64,000 nt of DNA from Ascarosepion bandense (GCA_037127315.1 JBBBDQ010001937.1:519501-583500), one strand, 5' to 3'. Shown: positions 31,222-41,795, counted from the first letter of the stretch. Numbers and translations are program-made. The notes: generated from the sequence alone by a model not told the origin.

Positions 31222-31544
31222 TTAATTATCCGAATTTATAGCAAACGAATAGAAAAGAGAAAGAATACGGCAGATCTTTTCTGCTGCGTCGACATCAAAG
31301 CCCAAATCGCCGACCTCAAGCAACACAGGAGTTTCGTTAGTAGAACGCGCTGCAGATATTAACTTTTCAAAGTTTTATCTTGTATCCTTGGATCCTCTGC
31401 GAATTGAATCGTCCAAGACGCTTCATCTGTGTCTGTGATCAGTTGTCGGTCTTTGTATTCTACTAGAACAGAGCTAGTGTCTTGCGGCAAGTCAACATTT
31501 CGTATGAAACAAGACCTGTTCAACAAAACCGATAACTGCCATTT
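31222..31544 (-). pseudogene. Unidentified exon-like coding remnant with one frameshift
   Basis: On the minus strand ATTTTTCAG (a good splice acceptor) is followed by an open frame starting KWQLSVLLNRSCF, continuing VLVEYKDRQLITDTDEASW and FAEDPRIQDKT. Near 31371 the frame shifts by one base into FEKLISAARSTNE, LLEVGDLGFDVDAAEKICRI and LSLFYSFAINSDN, then TAA at 31224. About 110 codons in all, with balanced amino-acid use and clearly higher GC than its surroundings. No repeat elsewhere in the window matches it. I do not recognise the family. Possible explanations are a last exon with a sequence error, a pseudogene, or an unfamiliar transposon protein. Confidence 0.4.
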
Positions 31545-31720
31545 CTGAAAAATATTAGTTCGTTTCTATATATACATACCAAAAAGCGAAATATACTTTG
31601 TTATTAGAGAAAGGATTTGGTAAACTTAAAATATTTTTTAATCTAAAGTTGTTTTTTTACACTTTAGGATGCACCAGAAAAAATCTTCAATTGCTACATC
31701 TTCAGTAAATTTATAAATAA

Positions 31721-32322
31721 CTAGCATTATAGCCTGACGTTGTCGGGTGTAATGAAAGCTTTAAAACTAATCCATGGTCCTGGAGCTCAGACACAGCCTA
31801 AAGAATATTTGAAATAATAAAATAATTGCGACAAGTTTTTTTCGTCTTAAACTGAATTTTGAAGGCTAAATAAGTCCTCTGAGTAAATGGTATCATGGTT
31901 GAGACTAAGAACTACAATTATACCTACTTAGAGCCAAACCCGAAGCAAAAACTAAAATAAAAGGGCTGAAAAAATACAAACATACAGGCAGATAAATAGA
32001 CACACACACAGACATCTTGCCTTTTATATATATATTATCGATTTTTTGCTCTATTGTAAGAAATGCTACCCTGAGACTTCTGAATATCGTTTCTTATTTT
32101 TTGTTTATGATGAGTGCATCAAATTTGATTAAAACCGGACCACTCCTTCTATAACCCGATTTTATCGATTATCGATTTTCGATATTCATCGGGGGTACGT
32201 TGACACAAAACCTACCTAAGAACACTCACAGGCGCTTATAGTACAACTGTGTAAATTTTCAAGAAAATTGGTTCAGCCGTTTCGGAGTGTATAGGCAATG
32301 GACACACATACACATAGACACA

Positions 32323-32358
<36 letters not shown>

Positions 32359-32384
32359 AAGTTCCATTAAAAAATAAGTTTAGA
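31721..32384 (-). mobile_element. Helitron-like element H, long variant, with foreign flank
   Basis: Minus strand from TCTAAACTTATTTTTTAATG (32384) through a CA/GT tract, the ATCGATAATCG block, TATATA and the long-variant block to CTAG (31721). The inner junction near 31835-31858 joins the short-derivative sequence (TTGCGACAA) to long-variant sequence. The flank 31618-31720 repeats 26586-26690 in reverse. Confidence 0.8.
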
Positions 32385-32557
32385 TTGTCGTTGACATAAA
32401 TCTCTTCAAGAATTATTAAATTATGTTGATAATATTAATTCGAATTTAATCTTGCTTCTTTAATGTATTGACTTTGGCGTCTAGTGTTATATCGGCATTT
32501 GTTTAGGACTCAGCGCTGCATCAAAGTAGAGTCTAACAAGTGAAATCTAATATTTCT

Positions 32558-33866
32558 TTTGTGAGATGCTGAACGACCTCGGCATTGACCTCGGGTCCGA
32601 TGGTTCATCAGTGTTCTTGAATATTGGAACCACAGAAGAAGACTTCCAACAGGCAGGAAAGCAGGAGGAAGATAGGCAGAAGTTGTAGAGCTTAGAAAGT
32701 ATAGAGGAGAGTTCAGGGGCACAATTCTTCAAAACCATGATTGGGATTTCATCCCCCCCACTCGCTTAGGGAGGGTCCAGTTTTGAGATTATGCTAGAAA
32801 TCAGCGAGGGCGTGATGTGGACGTCATTCAATTGGGCCTCAGTTCTAGATGGGAAATCGGGTGTATGGATTCCAGACGAATCCAGAGTCGAATTGGTCGA
32901 GAATCTATAGGCAAAGCATTCAGCCTTGTCCACTGAGGAGGTGAGGACCTCAAACTCGTTTATCAGTGGGGGTATTGAGGACTTAACGCTAAGCTCGCGT
33001 TTGCAGAGGAGCCAGTAGTCTTTGGTACCGAACTTGGAGGATGATATGCGCTGCTTCATCCTGGCAGCAAACAGCATTTTAGCTTCATTAAGTATCTTTT
33101 TACACTTATTACGAGCTGAGACGAAAATGCGCCTGTTTTAGTCCGACACGTGGCTACGATAAAGCCGGAAGAAGTGATTCCGGTGGGCAATGGCGGCCGA
33201 GCAAGCGGGCGAGAACCAGGGAGACGAATGAGATTTAAGCTGAAATCTCCTGGCAGAGATGAATGCATCGATGCCAACCTTAACCCAGGAGGAGACCTCT
33301 GATGCAAATTCTTCGATGGGAAGACAAAAAACGTTGTTCCAATTGACGTCGCAGAGGAAGTCACGGAACGAATCCCATTCTGCTCTTTGATAGCAGTAGG
33401 ATATTCTGTTGGTCTGGGTTTCTTGTGTAGGGATGGAGTGGAACGAGATGTTGACAGAAACTACGGCGTGGTCAGAATTTCCGAGAGGGCAGAGCTGTCT
33501 GGTCGAGCAAGAATTTGGGGTGGAAGTGAAGCAGAGGTCTAGTAGCGAGTCCCTTCCGTTAGGGCTATTGGAGAAACGCGTGGGGAAGTCCACCACTTGC
33601 GTAAGGGACTGGGAGATCGAAAAATTAAAGGTGTGGACACCAGCAGGGTCGGTTACAGAGTTTTCCAGTCACTTAGTGTGGTGGGCGTTAAAGTCGCCAA
33701 ATACGAAAATATGGGCAGATGGGTGCGAAGAAATGGCCTTGTCGATATTGTCAGAGATGCTGTCAAGTACCGAACAGTCAGAGGAGGAGGGGGAGCAGTA
33801 GAGGAAGAAGAAATAGCTAACAGAGCTTAGAAGTGAGAGACGGAAGCACATGAAAGACTGGTCTGA
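32558..33866 (-). mobile_element. LINE family A, 3'-truncated copy with endonuclease and start of RT
   Basis: Minus strand: SAHIFVFGDFNAHHTKW, VVDFPTRFSNSPNGRDSLLD, PLGNSDHAVVSVNISF (endonuclease SDH motif), SSWVKVGIDAFISARRFQLK, WFSPACSAAIAHRNHFFRLY, then MKQRISSSKFGTKDYW and the RT start (VLKNCAPELSSILSKLYNFC, FPACWKSSSVVPIFKN). It breaks off after SDP, with a deletion at about 32589 that removes the YRPISLLPNFGKVFEA segment. Unusually it keeps 5' sequence and lacks the whole 3' half, so it was cut by later rearrangement rather than by incomplete reverse transcription. Confidence 0.92.
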
Positions 33867-33946
33867 AAACGGTCTAACTTCTTGATACTAGGGTTAATAA
33901 GGAATTTGTTAATAGTGGAATAAACTAGAGGCCTACTTTTGTCTCG

Positions 33947-34067
33947 GCTTACGGTCATATTACGTTGAATACACCGGTTCTCGCTCGATCATAGAAGTTA
34001 AGCAACGTTAATCCTGGTCAGTACTTACATGGGTGACCGCTTGGGAAAACCAGGTGCTGTAAGCGTT
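33947..34067 (+). pseudogene. 5S rRNA-like sequence
   Basis: Shares the 5S layout over about 120 nt: TTGAATACACCGGTTCTCG, AGAAGTTAAGCAACGTTAA, CTGGTCAGTACTTACATGGG, TGACCGCTTGGGAAAACCAG, GTGCTGTAAGC. Several substitutions in paired regions (for example CGATCATAGAAG for CGATCACCGAAG). No SINE body follows; a tRNA-headed SINE starts within 15 bp. It may be a retroposed 5S copy or the head of a truncated 5S SINE. Confidence 0.82.
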
Positions 34068-34077
34068 TAGTGACGCA

Positions 34078-34236
34078 TGTGCGTTGTGGTGCAGTGGATA
34101 TCGGCTCGGAAAGAGAAATCTGTGAACCGAGTTAGAATTCCAGTTGAATATCTTGCATTCCCTTAAGAACTGGTACTCCTGGGAAAGGTATTAATCTGTC
34201 ACTTTCCTCCAGTTATGGGTTAAATAACAGGGTAGG
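34078..34236 (+). mobile_element. tRNA-derived SINE S1, 3'-truncated
   Basis: Intact head (GTGCGTTGTGGTGCAGTGGA, then ATATCGGCTCGG) and first half to GGTTAAATAACAGGGTAGGA. The rest is missing. Close to the 5S-like sequence upstream. Confidence 0.88.
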
Positions 34237-34600
34237 ACTTTGGGACCCTGCCCTTAAAAACAAATCCCAATGAATCTTGATGCTCGAAACGAAAAAAAGT
34301 ATTACTAGACACAAACTTATATAAAAACAACAATAATAGATTGTTGAAAGAAAAGGGTATTTCCAGCAATAAATGACCTGCCGAGGTTGATATGCCATAA
34401 AACAAAACAACCAACCAACCAAATCTTTTGTCTCGATAAAAAACTAATAAAACATACCTATTTTTTCAACTTCGCTATAAAAAGAATCCAGTGTAAACGA
34501 TACCTACGTATATCTTTTTTTCAAAATCTAATACAGCCTGGATATAGTGGGTTATCAGTTATAGTGGTATGTGCTGAAACATTAGTTTGATTAATTAGAT
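34237..34600. other. No recognised feature
   Basis: AT-rich sequence without a recognisable repeat or frame. Confidence 0.35.
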
Positions 34601-34601
34601 A

Positions 34602-34700
34602 GGACACGTCGGCGTGGTGCAATGGTTAGCAAGCGATTCAATCCTCACTGTTGCCCAATACTTTCGGCCTTGTGCCACATCTAAGCGGTGCTTAAAAAAT
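34602..34700 (+). mobile_element. tRNA-headed SINE S2, fragment
   Basis: CGGCGTGGTGCAATGGTTAG (A box) is followed by TTTCGGCCTTGTGCCACATC and TAAGC. The 41660-41795 copy has the same body (TCGGCTTTGCGTCGCATCTA). Partial. Confidence 0.65.
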
Positions 34701-34735
34701 TTACTAAAAATAATGTCTACTGTCATTTTGGTTAT

Positions 34736-35037
34736 GTTGTGTTGCAGTAAATATCGGCTCGAAACGAGAAATCGGGGATCCGAGTTCAAATTCCAGTTTA
34801 ATTCTTTGAATTCACTTCTGCGCAAATACCCTTGGGAAAGAAATTAATCCGTCTCTTTCCTCCAGTTATGGATTAAATAACAGAAGAGATTAATTTCTAT
34901 AGCCTTGGTTGGCAACCAGTCTACCACAGAAAGTAATCGCAACCTACTGTGGGGTAATCTTCTGCCTAATCAGTCATGTCTCTTTCGAGACATGATCACC
35001 CAAGCGTGTATCCTGTGTGACACATAATTGACTGATT
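34736..35037 (+). mobile_element. tRNA-derived SINE S1, full-length
   Basis: Head TTGCAGTAAATATCGGCTCG with B box GAGTTCAAATTCC, complete body with GCCTTGGTTGGCAACCAGTC, the GTCTCTTTCGAGACATGATC hairpin and the end near TTGACTGATT. Confidence 0.88.
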
Positions 35038-35860
35038 TAGATAGCCCACAATAAGAGGTGTATAAAACAAAAAAATGAAGATTCTAAATTAAAACAAAAA
35101 TTTATATACATATAAATTAATTAAAGTTTTACAAATAAAATTAATATGCATTTTGGTTCAGACAGGATTGTTAAAATGTTTGTAGTAGTCCTTGGAAGAA
35201 TGAGTTTATGTGTACGTGGACAGGAACGTATGTGTGTATGTACGTATGTATGAGCATTTATAATTGAGTCGGCGTGTCTTTGAAGTAATAGGTCATTCTT
35301 AAAATTTTCTGTTCGTTTATGAAGTATAAGAAGAGATAGACGGCGTGGCAGAGGGTAGGTGAAAGTGAAAATCTAAAAAACTGAGAAAAGAAAGAGTGAT
35401 GAAAAAGGGGGGAGATAATAACGATCGCTTGACGTTTGTCAGGGGACGGATTAAGAGGCTCGCAATTTTCTCTCTGGTGACAGGCGAACTTATCCGTGTT
35501 TTTATACAGTTTTGTGGATTGATACTGTCATTTAGGATTAACTCCGGGATTTGATTCCGGACTTCTCGCGTTGGCTCGCGAAAAGTTCCGTAAAATCATT
35601 GTTTCTGAGAATTGAATATTGTTTGAATTTTCGGCTTTTAGATATTTCCTGGCTTTCGATTGCCCGAAAAACATTTTGCATCAAGGTGTGAAATATAGAA
35701 GAAATTTCTTGAGTTTTGTTTTGGATCTGCATTTGCATGTGTGTGCGAAGCAAATTTTGTAAATTCGAGTCTATTTTTTAACAAAACTCAACAGATTATT
35801 GTTTAGCATTTAAAACTTAAATCTGGATCTTGTTTTCTTCGTTACTTATTTACCATTTTG
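35038..35860. other. Unassigned AT-rich sequence
   Basis: Parts resemble the 53.2-53.4 kb region in layout (AT-rich lead, then TGTTTGTAGTAGTCCTTG, then an A/G-rich stretch at 35330-35420), so this may be another diverged copy of repeat D. No gene recognised. Confidence 0.3.
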
Positions 35861-35889
35861 AAATGTAGTGTAAACTTGTTGTACAGCGA

Positions 35890-36829
35890 GAATATTTTGA
35901 GGACCCTAGAAGTTATGCCAGGATTTGGCATCGAAGGCTACAAATTAAACAAGCTAAGATATGCAGATGATACAATGCCGATAGCAGACACAGAAATGAA
36001 ACTACAAGACCCCCTACAGAAGGTAGCTGAAGAAAATAACAAGAAAGGAATAGAAATAAACTGTAAGAAAACCGAATGCGTGGTCATCAGTAAAAAGGGC
36101 AGCCCCAAATGCCAAACACAGGTCAGGGATACTAGAATCAAGCCGGTACAAAAATTGAAATACCCGAGAAGCGTTCCTCGTCTATTTTCGCTGGGTGAGT
36201 AAAAAGGGCAGCCCAAAATGCGAAATACAGGTCGGGGATACCAGAATCAAGCAGGTATAAAAATTTAAATAACTGGGAAGCGTTATAACAGAAGACGGAA
36301 AGTGCGACACAGAGATTCGAAGGCGAATTGGCATGGCGAAGGAAGCATTCCAGAAGTTGAGTAAAGTATTAAGAAACAGGTCAATTTCGCTAGAAACAAG
36401 GAAGTGAGTACTGGATTGCTATGTGTTGTCCGTCCTTCAATATGGCAGTGAATGCTGGACAATATCATCAAAGATAAAGAAAAAACTTGAAGCAACTAAA
36501 ATGTGGTTCTACATCTATATCATGGATCGAACATGTGAGCAATGATAAGGTGTTAAAAATGATAGAAACAAAAAAATAAATAATTCTGAACATCAGGAAG
36601 AGACAACTGAGGAAGAAGGGCTTGGAGAACCTGATACTAACAGGCCAGATAGAGGGTAAAAGAGACAGGGGAAAGCAACGGAGAACATATTTGAAGGACC
36701 TAATCAGGTGGATGACGGAGTAATGGTTGCATGGTGTAGCAGAGGGCGGCGTGCTCAGATCCACTAGGGATAAGGAAACGTGGAAAGCCATGATCGCCTA
36801 CGTCGTGAAGGAACAGAGCACATAGAAGA
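35890..36829 (+). mobile_element. RTE-type LINE, 3' third with internal duplication
   Basis: LRYADDTMPIADTEMKLQDP contains the YADD catalytic motif. It continues through EINCKKTECVVISKKGSP, (after breaks) ITEDGKCDTEIRRRIGMAKE, LDCYVLSVLQYGSECWTIS and KMWFY, to LENLILTGQIEGKRDRGKQR and a terminal ETWKAMIAYVVKEQ before GAAGAAAA. A stretch of about 75 bp (GTAAAAAGGGCAGCCC... to AAATTTAAAT) is present twice, at about 36090 and 36200. Several frameshifts. Confidence 0.9.
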
Positions 36830-37384
36830 AAATATATGACAACTGTTTATAAGAAATTATAATGTGGATATAAAGTGAGGGATCAAATCTATAATATAAT
36901 CAATATATAAACTGATCCCTCGTTTGTGCTCATGCTAGTTTCTATACATTTATATTCTAGATTTATGGGCTTGGGCTAGTGGATGATAGAACGAGGGTTG
37001 CATGGTGTAACAGCAGAAGGCCTGCTCAGAGCCACCAGGGACAGGGAAACGTGATAGGCCATGATCGCCTACGTCCTGAAGGGACAGGGCACAGAGAAGA
37101 AGAAGATATATGCCAACTGTTTATAAGAAATTATAATGTAGATATTAAGGGGGGTTCAAATTTATATTATGAGCGATATATAAACTGATCCCTCATTTTG
37201 TGGCCATGCTAGATTCTATACATTTATATTCTAGATTTATGGTCTTGGGTTAGTGGATGATAGAACGAGGGTTGCATGGTGTAACAGGAGAAAGCGTGCT
37301 AAGAGCCACCAGGTATAGGGTGTCGTGGAGAGCCATGATCGCCTACGTCCTGAAGGGACAGGGCACAGAGAAGAAGAAGAAGAA
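36830..37384 (+). repeat. Tandem duplication of 198-bp-monomer piece plus RTE 3' end
   Basis: Two successive copies, offset about 274 bp, of [ACTGTTTATAAGAAATTATA, GGGATC...GATCCCTC palindrome, TTCTATACATTTATATTCTA] followed by an RTE end [GTGGATGATAGAACGAGGGT ... GCCATGATCGCCTACGTCCT, GAAGAAGAAG]. RTE ends lie at about 36975-37108 and 37247-37384. The palindromic piece is the same sequence as in the 27.8-29.8 kb satellite. Confidence 0.8.
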
Positions 37385-37707
37385 CTTCGCACGAGAAAAA
37401 AGTCCTGGAATGTTGACGTCAGAATAATATCTTCACGAAACTTCGAAGTTGGTATGATTCTGCTCAGTCAAGTTCTTATATATTCTTTTGGTGTGGTGTA
37501 TAATTTCGGGCAGAAGTGTTTTTTCCACTGAACGACACAACGTCAGCTCGATTTGAAAGAAAAAAAATTGTTTTGAAATATCAGTGAGTGCGAAAACCCA
37601 GAAGGCACTCGGAATATAAATAAAATGCGCGACGTGAATGCCACTTTTGAATAATGCGAGGCTCGCATTATTGAAAAGATCAAAGAGACAGAAGATTGGG
37701 TCACTAT

Positions 37708-38403
37708 GTCGATACAGGATGTTTTTTCCACCTGAATCCATCCTGCATATATACAAGTCAACCATCCGTCCGTGCATGGAGTAATGCTGCCATTTATGGT
37801 CAGGTGCCCCTGCCGTTCTCCTCAGTGTTCTTGGCAGGTTCCAAAGAAGAGTCTCTAATATGATAGGTACTGATCTGGCGGCTTGACAGCAGCCACTTCC
37901 CCATCGTCGAAATTTGGCCTCCCTTTGTCTCTTCTATAAATACTTTCATGGCTTCTGCTCGGATGAGCTTAAGTCACTGATGCCTCCTCAACAGGTGTTT
38001 ACCCGTGCAACCAGACTGGCAACTGGGTCCCACCCATTCACAGTCAGGTTAGCCAAATGCAGACGACAATTCTACTCCTGTAGCTTCCTCTCTCGCACTT
38101 CCCGCCTGTGGAACTCGCTCCCGTATTCTTGCTTTCCTGACGGCTACAACCTCCAGAAATTTAAATGCAAAGTCAATACTCATCTACTAACCACTGGACT
38201 CTAGCTCTCTCCCCACCCCTGTATAACCTTCCCTTTCTCTCCACCTATGTATCTGTCATCGCACCTGCTTTCTCAGCTTTCTATTGTTCCTTTCTAACTA
38301 GTTTGTACTCCTCACTCTTTTCTAATTAATCTTTTTACATTTATGTAACCCCCTGCACATCAGTGGCGTTTCCGCCTTGCTCGGGGTGAAATGATTAAAA
38401 AAA
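37708..38403 (+). mobile_element. LINE family B, 5'-truncated
   Basis: FPPESILHIYKSTIRP-type start (broken), then an open frame 37914-38204: SLCLFYKYFHGFCSDELKSL, HPFTVRLAKCRRQFYSCSFL, SRLWNSLPYSCFPDGYN, FKCKVNTHLLTTGL. The 3' UTR of family B and an A-rich tail follow. The NTHLLTTGL ending and GTGGCGTTTCCGCC distinguish it from family A (NRHLLTH). Confidence 0.92.
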
Positions 38404-38623
38404 ATGACAATAAAAAGCTTCGGTTAGTGTCAGTAAAACAGTAAGATGGGAGCAGCGAGACGACACACTAAAATGTAACGGGAGAAACTTGTCGCGTCGC
38501 ACATCGTCCTCTTTATCTTTCTTTCTCTAGTGATGATTTCTTTTAATTCTTCTTCTCCATTCAAAAACATTCCTCCTAAACAAACGTCCATACATACATA
38601 CGTACATATAAACATTTTCCATC

Positions 38624-38772
38624 GCACCTGCTTTCTCAGCTTTCTATTGTTCCTTTCTAACTAGTTTGTACTACTCATTCTTTTCTAATTAATCTTTTTA
38701 CATTTATGTAACCCCCTGCACATCAGTGGCGTTTCCGCCTTGCTCAGGGTGAAATGATTAAAACAAACAAAA
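38624..38772 (+). mobile_element. LINE family B, 3' UTR only
   Basis: Repeats 38256-38403 nearly exactly (TCGCACCTGCTTTCTCAGCT to GAAATGATTAAAACAAACAA). It is 250 bp downstream of the fuller copy, so it may be an independent short insertion or a local duplicate. Confidence 0.88.
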
Positions 38773-38879
38773 AAAAACAGTTGAGATTTAGTTCAGATGA
38801 GAGACAGGAGAGAGAAAAAAAAGCCGAACGTAACAGTTAACTATTCTTCGTGTCACTCCGAAGTGTGAAGAAAAAATAT

Positions 38880-38960
38880 ATTTTATATTTTATATATCCG
38901 TATATTATATATATATATCCGTATATTATATATATATATATCCGTATATTATATATATAT
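38880..38960. repeat. TA-rich array of TATATATCCGTATATTA
   Basis: Four near-identical units with CCG islands between TA runs. No gene. Confidence 0.85.
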
Positions 38961-39089
38961 TATTTTATATATGTTTTTATCAGCAAAGCTGAGAAAATCA
39001 TCATTTTCGATTCAAGTTTTATTCTTCATCGAATTGATATCCAACAAAGTGACAATCTTCTACACACCAATTCTATTAACACTTTCGAT

Positions 39090-39410
39090 ATTTTTTATAA
39101 TCGTGTCGCCCCAAGCAAGGCATTTTGCTGCCACTGTTGTGCAGGATGTTATATAGGAGATATGTGACAGGTTATAGGGGGTGTCAGGAAGTGGGAAAGA
39201 GAAAGATGACTGTTGCCTTTAAGTGGGGGATCAATTTATATATTGATTGTAATATAAAATTGATCCCCCACTTTATATTTACATAATAATTCCTTGTCTG
39301 TCGATAAGTCGTAGAAAACGAATCAATCAGGAAATGAAATACTGATTCGCCATACATGCATGTCTTTTAGATTTATTTACGTTCTCTGGAATATAAAAGT
39401 ATAGAAATTA
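39090..39410 (-). mobile_element. LINE tail plus one 198-bp monomer
   Basis: 39090-39212 is a LINE 3' UTR (minus; CCCCAAGCAAGGCATTTTGC on plus). 39218-39410 is one satellite monomer with a clear inverted pair (GGGGGATCAATTTATATATT / AAAATTGATCCCCCAC). The next LINE begins immediately at 39412, repeating the LINE-monomer-tail order of 27.3-29.9 kb. Confidence 0.85.
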
Positions 39411-39411
39411 C

Positions 39412-40303
39412 TTTTGTAATCATATCACCCCAAGCAAGGCATTTTACTGCCAATGTTTTGCAGGGGGTTACATAGGAGGAATATTATGAGGAGTGAGAGG
39501 TTGCAGGGGGTGTCAGGAAGAGAGTAGGAGAGGGAAGAGAGTACTGATGAGAATGGAGTGGATGTCAGGAAAGCAAGTATGCGAAAGAGAATTCCACAGG
39601 CGGGAAATGTGAAAAAAGAAGATGATGGAGTAGTAGATGCGTTTACATTTTATTGGTTTCACAGTAAAAGGGTGGGACCTAGTTGCTAATCTTGTGGCTC
39701 GAGGAAATTCGTATATAGGGTGTACCAGTGAGCTAAGTTCATCGGAGCAGAAGCCGTGAAAGTGTTTGTAGAAGAGACACAGGGAAGCCATACTGCATCG
39801 GTGAGAAAGTGACTGTATCCTAGCTGTCAAGTCGGAATCGTTCACATTACAGGTTCTCCGTTGGATTTGGTCGAGGACACCTAAGTGGATAGCAGAAGCA
39901 TCGAACCAGATATGGCGGCAATACTCAATGTTTGGGCGGATGGTAGACTTGCATATAGGCAGGATTGTTTGGGACGAGAATAACTTCCTGGGCCCACACA
40001 GAGAACCAACTTTCTTAGTAGCGGATTTAGCTATGGATTATATATAGTTATTCCACTTGAGGTTTGGTGTGAGATTTAACCCGAGGAGGCGCAGTGTTTC
40101 GCTTTCAGGGAGAGAATCCTGATCCATATTAATGGGCGGGAGGAACGATTGTCTGTGATGATTATTAGAAAACAGCTTCGTAGATTTTGATCGAGATGAG
40201 ATTAAACCGTAGTGTCGTCAGCATATATGCCCATTTGGGATCTTATTACATCAGGGAGAACATTAATATAAATAAGGAAAAGCGTAGGACCTAGAATAGA
40301 TTT
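39412..40303 (-). mobile_element. LINE family A, antisense 3' half
   Basis: Minus-strand C-terminal region (SLCLFYKHFHGFCSDELSSL, FHISRLWNSLSHTCFPD) with 3' UTR at 39412-39560. Upstream are IWFDASAI-type, MDQDSLPE and (A)LFLIYINVLPD remnants to 40303. A deletion near 40190-40205 joins the post-YADD sequence directly to KKLFS. Many stops. Confidence 0.88.
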
Positions 40304-40541
40304 GTTTCTTCGCCATATTCTTTGCTTTGTTTTAATATTTTCCTTTTAGATTTAGTGAGTTATTATTATTATTATTAGTAGTAGTAGTAGTAGCAGTAGT
40401 AGTAGTAGTATTAGTATTATTTGTCACAGTTTATAAGATGTGTAATTTAAAATTTATATCGAGCACTTTATAACAACAAATCCTTTCTACCTGCAAACCA
40501 CTAAAAAATAAAAAACAGCAATCTTTGCACTAAGTCTCGTC

Positions 40542-40546
<5 letters not shown>
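40304..40546. repeat. Spacer with TTA/GTA triplet microsatellite
   Basis: A (TTA)n to (GTA)n triplet run at 40364-40420 in an otherwise featureless AT-rich stretch. Confidence 0.8.
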
Positions 40547-40576
<30 letters not shown>

Positions 40577-40579
<3 letters not shown>

Positions 40580-40780
40580 TCGGATTCCGATAAGATGAAT
40601 AGAATAAGTAAAGAAGAAATGGGGGAAAAGTGTCTTTAATCTAACATGTTTTAATTTTTAACAAGCTTCTTCAGAGATTTAATAAAGACGTCCTTTATAA
40701 ATCTCTGAAGAACCTTCTTAAAAGTGAAACATGTTAGATTAAAGACACTTTTTCGTATTTATTCTTTATTTATTCCATTC

Positions 40781-40783
<3 letters not shown>
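40577..40783. mobile_element. Foldback element with hammerhead-like cores
   Basis: Two arms of about 85-95 bp (40577-40680, 40690-40783) are reverse complements (AAGTGTCTTTAATCTAACAT / ATGTTAGATTAAAGACACTT). The right arm has CTGAAGA (40705-40711), a hairpin and GAAA (40726-40729). The left arm on the other strand has CTGAAGA with GAAA mutated. (TA)n on both sides. Confidence 0.8.

Positions 40784-40828
<45 letters not shown>
40783..40828. repeat. (TA)n microsatellite
   Basis: Perfect TA repeat between two foldback elements. Confidence 0.97.
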
Positions 40829-40830
<2 letters not shown>

Positions 40831-40834
40831 CTAT

Positions 40835-41005
40835 TACTATATATATATATATTTGATATTTCAGACCAGCCTCGGTCTTGCATCGGAAAGAATTAATTTT
40901 AAAATCATTTGTTTCTGATGCAAGACCGAGGCCGGTGTGAAATATCAAATATTATAATAGAAATAAACAAATACTGTCAAAAAATACATTTATAAACTTA
41001 CAACT
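40835..41005. mobile_element. Palindromic element with hammerhead-like RNA in each arm
   Basis: Arms centred near 40905 (GATATTTCAGACCAGCCTCG against CGAGGCCGGTGTGAAATATC) extend to TTCTATTA/TAATAGAA. The sequence to the right matches the minus strand of 3545-3620. See the ribozyme-like entry at 40907. Confidence 0.78.
40907..40972 (+). ncRNA. Hammerhead-like fold, core mutated
   Basis: Stem I ATTTGTTT (40907-40914) with AAACAAAT (40965-40972). Core CTGATGC (40915-40921; the last base should be A). Stem II GACCG/CGGTG-type. GAAA (40939-40942). Stem III ATAT-CAA-ATAT followed by T, giving an AUU triplet. All three stems can form, with an internal loop in stem I, but the A9-to-C change should abolish cleavage. 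Confidence 0.55.
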
Positions 41006-41027
41006 TTTCAGTAGTTTTTCCTATACA

Positions 41028-41179
41028 TATTAAGACAGTATACGTGGATCATCATTATGCTATATTTCTCCAGTTTCTGAAAGGATTTTTCTGTTGCTGA
41101 GGTGATGTGTTGTTCCCCGTGGGGATCTTCATATCGAATTGGCCATTCAACATCTTTGAATTAATCCTTTTTTAATATA

Positions 41180-41270
<91 letters not shown>

Positions 41271-41391
41271 CATTCTTGAGTGTTTTGTATGTTTGCTTTT
41301 TGATCAAGAGACCATCATTCAAGTCTCAGCATAGTTGATTTTATTAAGCGGATGAAATCTTCATGTTACTAGAATGAAATATATGCTACAC
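41028..41391 (+). repeat. Direct repeat A, copy 1
   Basis: ATTAAGACAGTATACGTGGA to CTAGAATGAAATAT is repeated almost exactly at 42365-42672, differing mainly in (TA)n length (41180-41272 here). No coding frame. Confidence 0.93.
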
Positions 41392-41659
41392 CTACAGTAG
41401 AATTGTGTAGACGGGACTAATGAGGAGTTGCGGATGGTTGAGTTAGACCAAACTTTCAAGTCATCGTAACCTAGGTTTTAAAATACTGGCCTTGTACGTG
41501 GTCGTTTGCTCATTATCATAAACAGTAATCTTCGCCATAGTTGTAGCAAAAACTCGGTATAAGCTATGTGGGTTTATAATCAAGACAAGTGTTACGAAAA
41601 ATAAAATATCGAGGTTCGTGTTTTAAAAATAAAAAGACAACACATAATAATTTACAGCT

Positions 41660-41795
41660 TAGGGCACCTCGACGTGGTGTAATGTTTAACAAGCTTTTCT
41701 CTGATAGAATCATCAAAAGTAAGTAGTGAGTTTGAACCTCACTGAGTGCCTCATACTATCGGCTTTGCGTCGCATCTAAGCTGTCCTTAAAAAAA
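41660..41795 (+). mobile_element. tRNA-headed SINE S2
   Basis: CGACGTGGTGTAATGTTTAA (A box), GAGTTTGAACCTC (B box), then TCGGCTTTGCGTCGCATCTA and TTAAAAAAAC. About 135 bp. Shares its body with 34602-34700. Confidence 0.7.

Noticed and set aside
33947..34067. Functional 5S rRNA gene
   Set aside because: Substitutions in paired regions, no tandem 5S cluster and a SINE directly downstream.
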